This document shows, piece by piece, positions 59,901 to 64,000 of a DNA stretch of 64,000 bases. This DNA comes from Membranipora membranacea (lineage: Eukaryota > Bryozoa > Gymnolaemata > Cheilostomatida > Membraniporidae): positions 22,012,001 to 22,076,000 of the forward strand of contig OU612072.1 of the NCBI GenBank assembly GCA_914767715.1. The letters run 5' to 3'. The notes under the pieces were generated by a model. It was given only the letters and a program-made list of their open reading frames with translations. It ran no database searches and was not told where the DNA came from. Every line of letters begins with the position of its first letter. Position 1 is the first letter of the stretch. The position numbers and the translations under genes were made by a program.

Positions 59901-62900
59901 GGGCCGGACGAGGGAGCTACAATCTGCAGTTCCTGAACAGGCCTCTGATTTGGGTCACATTTCTCAAGCACTTGACGTCTCATGATCTTAGCGAGCGTCA
60001 GTTCTCCCTCCCTTACCAACTCTGTGACTAGCTTCAATAATCTCAGGCTAATAGCCTCTTTTAGTTCGCTGGATCTGTATAATGGTAGATGACATAATTA
60101 GCGTTGTGTGAAATTAGCATTGAAGTTATTTCCGATCTTTGTTTTTCAGAGAAATCTTGCCCAGGTTGGTGTCAAATGATCTGGGATGCTGACCCAAATG
60201 GTCCCAGAAAGAGTATGTCTTTTGTTTACATTGCAAAACTGATCCCAGATAGTCCCAGATCATCCCAATGTTGTATTCACATAGTACCAAGATGAGAAAT
60301 GCGTCTGTGTCATTAACGGGAAAGTTCCTAAGCGTCAAACTTTTCCGTTGCTGACCCAGACTCATTTCGATCGTGTCTTATTTATATTCACATAGTCTGG
60401 GTTGGCTGCAATGGACAATGTGAACTAGGCTTAACAGCCTGCTCAACTACAGGCAAATGCTACTTTAACTCCGGTTTTAAGCACCGCAATGACTAAATAA
60501 GGAATCAACGTTCTAATCAACTTTTATGAGAGAAGAGAATAACGAAATAATGAGACTTACGTCAGCTCATCCAGAACTCTGACAAGGAGGGAGAAGGCTT
60601 TTCTGGACAATCTCTTCTTAGAGACATCTTTAGAGTGAGCAAACTTGTTATATCTGTATAGCAGTTTATCTATGAGATCTTCTGGTGTGATGAATGTCCT
60701 GTAGGTCGTCAGAAAAGCCTCCTGATACATGAAATCTAAATTAGAGACAGCAGGTAAAATATATATCGGGGCAACTATATTGTCATTACCTGCTTGGCTG
60801 GTTTTATTTTAGGTCTAATTATGCAGTAATTTTGGGCATATGGACTTGAAGGTAAGGTCAATATTATGTTAGCATGTATTGTAGTTCTGTTCAGCCCAAA
60901 TCAGTAACCAACAGGTCCTCAGTTTCAAGAGTTAAATTCAAAATCTAAAAATGGAGCAAATTGTGTCATATATGGAACAAATTGTGGTAAATGCCGATAA
61001 AAGCAATTTTCCTCTACAAATTTGTGGCTTTCTAAGATATAAGTAAAAAGAATCATTTCTATATAGGTCAAGTCTTAAATAATGGCTAGCCTATGTTTGG
61101 AGACCGAAATAGTGTAAGCAAAGATTGTAAAATTGAACTCCCAAGCCTCCTCAAAGATACCAGTGAAGTCCTTACATAAATATTCTATTTGTGATCATAA
61201 GTTTACCCATAAGCGCAATGAAAAGAAGAAACCTAATGTATATCTACGAAGCCCAGTGGGGTGTAAAGCCAAACCAGACAATTATTGCTGCCCATATAGT
61301 AATCAATTCATACTTTTGCAGCTTATTGTTCCAACTTAGAAAGACAGGATCTATGATTTTCAATAAGATTAGTCCTAATAGATTAGTACTAATAGAGTAG
61401 ATGATCCAAAAAAGATTTGTATTGAAAGTCTGCTTTGTAAATTAATCGCAAATAGTAAGGCTTTTTCCTGTTCAACAATCAATTAAATGTCCTATAAAGT
61501 TGGGAACACGTAAATAAAACGGGTAAAATACATAAGTAAGAGGATCTGAGTTGACCCAGAACTAAATAAAGACATAAATATACAAGCAGCGCTGACGCAT
61601 TAAACATAAGCTGAGCAGAGCCAGATCACCATGCCTCAGACAGATCACCATGCCTCGGACAAATATCAGCTAACCTCGCAGGAAACCAAGAGAAATACTA
61701 CCTAACTTGATCATGGTGAAGTGAGATGGATCAGATTTTATACTGAAATGCAATATTTGAGCTTTCCCCTCCCTCTCTCTCACCAAATGTGAACCCAATT
61801 AAATAAGGAGGCTTTATTCCGAAGCTGACCTGTTTGATAACTTTAGAGTCAAGGAAAATCTCAGAATCCCGCATGAGAACAGGAAGGTTTTTGATGGATA
61901 TTTTTGCATTCGGATTGCTCAAGCGCCATCTTAACATTTCTAATCAGTTGGCATATCCAGTTATCATAGCCTGGTCACGCTGCTACTTTTTGGGTTTAGG
62001 GAAACCAAAAATGTAGCGGGCTTGTAGCGGCTTTAGTTATTTTACAAGTGGTTATAAGTGAGGTTTGTATTATTTACTCTAAATCAACAAATCAACTCAA
62101 CTGTAGTGAAATGGAAGGTCAGATTACAATGGCTGTCAAAACAAGCTGTGCAGCATGTTATTGAAGAGAGGCTATTCCAGCAATATTCCCATAATGCAAT
62201 TCATCACATTCTGGGCCTATCGACAACTACTCGCCTCTGCTGAGCATGCAAAAGGAGACTCACTGCAAATTAACATGCCAGAGCTAAACGGACTGAACTG
62301 ATGCTCAAGGACAGATTCTAAGCAGAAATGTTTGCAAGATGAGCAGCACATTGGTGCACAACCATAACGTCAATCAGCAGAGCAGAGATAAATAATATGA
62401 GGGATTAACGTAGCACTGCATTCGTAAGTGAGAAAATTGCAAAGTTTCACATTCAGTGATGGGATAGCTGCTAGGAGTCATAAGGATACCGAAATGAATA
62501 TATAAAATTCTTCATTATAATATCTGGGCTGGTTTGTCTTGTGAAGCTTGTTCTGGTGAAATAATTTGTGAAAAACAAAAATTTAATAGGATAGACTAAA
62601 CAAGGTAAAGCCTTGGACCACATAAAAGTAGTTTCACTACATGTGCCGCCTCAGCTCCGTTCAAACAACAAGTTTAGGTGAAACCTCTCAAACTACAAAT
62701 TCTATAGACCTCACCCTATGGGCGTTCAACGCCAAGAAAAATAACATTTAAGTGCAAGTGATCCAAGATTTGCCCTCTAAATTCAGCCACATCATAGAAA
62801 AGAAACCCTGTTATAAGTAATACCAATATCCCACTATATATGTGAATGTGTTAGACTTTTGCCTGAGTGCCCTGTCTGCTTTAATAAGGGATTGATTGAG

Positions 62901-63766
62901 ATCACTTGGGCACACAGGCTAGTTAGATATAGAAACATGATCTAAATGGCGTAAAATGCGTAATTGAGTCCAACACACTGCTTTTCTCAGGGATGGTAGA
63001 ATTCACAATGATAAAAGAGAAGAAGGCTGGATCTCGGCTGAAAGGAGGGCAGAATGTAGAATTACCTGAATCTGCGTCGACGTTTACCAGTGACATAAAA
63101 CTGTCGGCTGGCCCTAAATCTGCACACAAAACACAGCTAAAGTTAGAGGATGAATTATACACAAAGTAAGCTTTCATGTTTATACCCCTCTAAATCTAAT
63201 ACCCACACATTTAGTATTTACTGAGGCATGGACTCGGACCTGGTACATTTTAATGGTGAACTTCTATGGTACATTTATGGTTCTATAACCGGCAGCACAG
63301 TAGCGTGAAAAGCTAGTTATTGGCGACAGCGGACGGTGTATGATGCTCATGACATATGAGTTTATACATGGATGAATGGTCTGTCTGTCTACAGAGAAGG
63401 CTTTTCGACTCTAAAACTAAGTCTGAGAACCGCCCATTCATAGAACATCCCTATGTAAACTCACATATGCCTACTGCACGAAATTTGAGCGGCCGTTTCA
63501 AGCAGCGAGTTGGCTGGTAGCAGAAAATAATATTAACAGTACTATCAGCAAAAAAAACGCTGAAATCTAGCAGCGGGTCTATCATTATAGCAACTTAAAC
63601 TGCAATGCGATGACATAAAGTTACATTTGCCACCAGCTCAAATGCCAATTAAATGAGATGAGATATAATTGTTTATCATACCGTGTTTTCCTACGTGTGT
63701 AGTGTACACTCCGAGGGCGTCTACACTACCACCCTTCAGCCCTGACATGATCTTTGACGAGCCACC
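53934..63766 (-). CDS. RAPGEF1: RAPGEF1/C3G-like Rap guanine exchange factor, C-terminal part
   Basis: Nine exons: 63766-63682, 63119-63066, 60735-60561, 60074-59889, 59151-59020, 58111-57982, 57003-56804, 55044-54919, 54057-53934. All junction phases agree, giving 403 residues and a stop. RasGEF_N (about 17-150): GGSVDALGVYTTHVGKH, then FMYQEAFLTTYRTFITPEDL. RasGEF/CDC25 (about 167-365): SHEIAEHLTLIETDFYQRL, SREQNEEKCPNLVQFTEHFN, HLRKHNNFNSLLALLSALDS, YRTALSEAEPPCIPY. The tail FLDNFSDH resembles the C3G C-terminus. EQNEEK..NL.QFTEHFN and ALSE.EPPCIPY are characteristic of C3G rather than SOS or RALGDS. C3G activates Rap1 downstream of Crk adaptors; the Crk-binding proline-rich half lies beyond the window. 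No broken residues were seen. Confidence 0.92.
54056..54918. other. RAPGEF1-like intron
   Basis: The open frames at 54259 and 54683 (plus) have no recognisable content. A TA microsatellite lies at about 54845-54865. Confidence 0.5.
55081..55195 (+). repeat. SINE-like dispersed repeat
   Basis: GGGTTTATTTATATACCACT, then CAATGGGTTGCAGTTTACTG and CAAGCACTCCATAGCCAACC. The end is shared with 18585-18640. It is preceded by a TAATAATGATAATG stretch of the kind seen in SINE or LINE tails. Confidence 0.5.
56075..56646. repeat. Long hairpin element, about 570 bp
   Basis: Arms of about 270 bases pair almost completely: 56075 CACTAGCCTTGTCACGCGGC against the complement ending at 56646. The centre (56340-56375) is a short GACCTTGA-type repeat. 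It lies in a RAPGEF1-like intron. The termini resemble those of 59413-59476. Confidence 0.85.
57460..57600. repeat. Dispersed repeat shared with 63910-64000
   Basis: TAGCTAACATTGACTCACC...ATCGAATCCCACCTCAAGTAGCCAAAAT here and TAGCTAACATTTACTCACC...ATAGACTCCCACCTCAGGCAGCAAAAAT at 63921 on. Internal CTCTAAATCTAGCTAA units are repeated. A poly-C/T tract follows. Confidence 0.6.
57686..57886. repeat. Hairpin element, about 200 bp
   Basis: The left end GGCTAATGGACAAGGAATGG pairs with a right end ...TTTCATTGTCCATTAGCC; arms are about 75 bases with moderate mismatches. It is a MITE-like structure in an intron. Confidence 0.75.
59413..59476. repeat. Short palindromic element related to 56.1-kb hairpin
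   Basis: The left end AGCCTTGTTCACGGCGGCCA matches the 56.1-kb terminus (AGCCTTGTCACGCGGCCA) and pairs with GCGTGAACAAGGTTA on the right. It appears to be a deletion derivative of the same family. Confidence 0.55.
59765..59810. repeat. 46-bp near-perfect palindrome
   Basis: GGTAGAATGAAAGG..CTGA, a 7-base centre, then the complement. One mismatch in the arms. Confidence 0.85.
60736..63065. other. RAPGEF1-like intron, 2.3 kb
   Basis: No exon is supported. At about 61970-62035 there is a short segment (AGCCTGGTCACGCTGCTAC...) faintly like the 56.1-kb hairpin ends. The open frames at 61133-62243 look like chance. Confidence 0.45.
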
Positions 63767-64000
63767 CTAAAAGCAAAACATTGGTAAGTGAATGAAATAT
63801 ACAGGCATTGATACGAGCATCGGCAACTTACATCCAAATATTACATTAGAGGAGTTATGTATTTGCATGAGGAGAAGCTAGCCATTTCCTATACTATCAA
63901 ACTACCTGACATTCAACCTTAGCTAACATTTACTCACCTGCTTTGCTCCATATAGACTCCCACCTCAGGCAGCAAAAATATAGTGCAAGCTAACATTAAG
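63767..64000. other. RAPGEF1-like intron running off the window
   Basis: It ends in a copy of the repeat at 57460-57600. The next upstream exon of the gene is outside. Confidence 0.5.

Overview
The window is AT-rich, intron-rich animal nuclear DNA. Short exons with GT-AG borders lie far apart, and most of the rest is decayed transposable elements and hairpin repeats. The gene content (a C3G-type Rap exchange factor, a caspase, a Roco GTPase) is metazoan. The species cannot be fixed from the sequence; a marine or early-branching invertebrate fits the repeat style, but that is inference. Exon models were made by hand from splice borders and reading-frame phase.

Two real genes can be supported, both on the minus strand. 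At the right (about 53.9-63.8 kb) is the C-terminal catalytic part of a RAPGEF1/C3G orthologue: nine phase-compatible exons giving 403 codons (RasGEF_N plus CDC25-type RasGEF) down to the stop. Its N-terminus lies beyond the right edge.

From about 46.2 kb down to 3.5 kb runs the main item: a gene with leucine-rich repeats, then a Roc GTPase and COR domain in one 2.0-kb exon (7611-9643), then a complete caspase domain spread over six exons (3575-6901). The p20 part carries SHG and QACSG; the p10 part carries YVSWR. A glutamine-rich tract sits between p20 and p10. The repeats upstream come as modular exons; three are exactly 147 bases and all have phase-2 borders, so they splice in frame to each other and to the Roc-COR exon. 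LRR sensor, GTPase switch and caspase effector in one polypeptide is the best candidate here for an undescribed system.

The long introns are TE graveyards: BEL/Pao and Ty1/copia remnants (12.8-15.0 kb), a CR1/L2-like LINE interrupted by two tRNA-derived SINE copies (27.4-30.6 kb), a TIR transposon with a THAP-like start (31.7-33.7 kb), a second LINE (34.9-37.7 kb), and a three-copy repeat holding reverse transcriptase pieces on both strands (24, 34 and 39.5 kb). A Harbinger-like element with a MADF ORF lies inside the caspase part of the gene. Several near-perfect hairpin elements (1-506, 17.0, 56.1, 57.7, 59.8 kb) are also present. Decayed LRR exons at 16.1, 38.9 and 39.4 kb show that LRR cassettes have been duplicated and lost in this locus.
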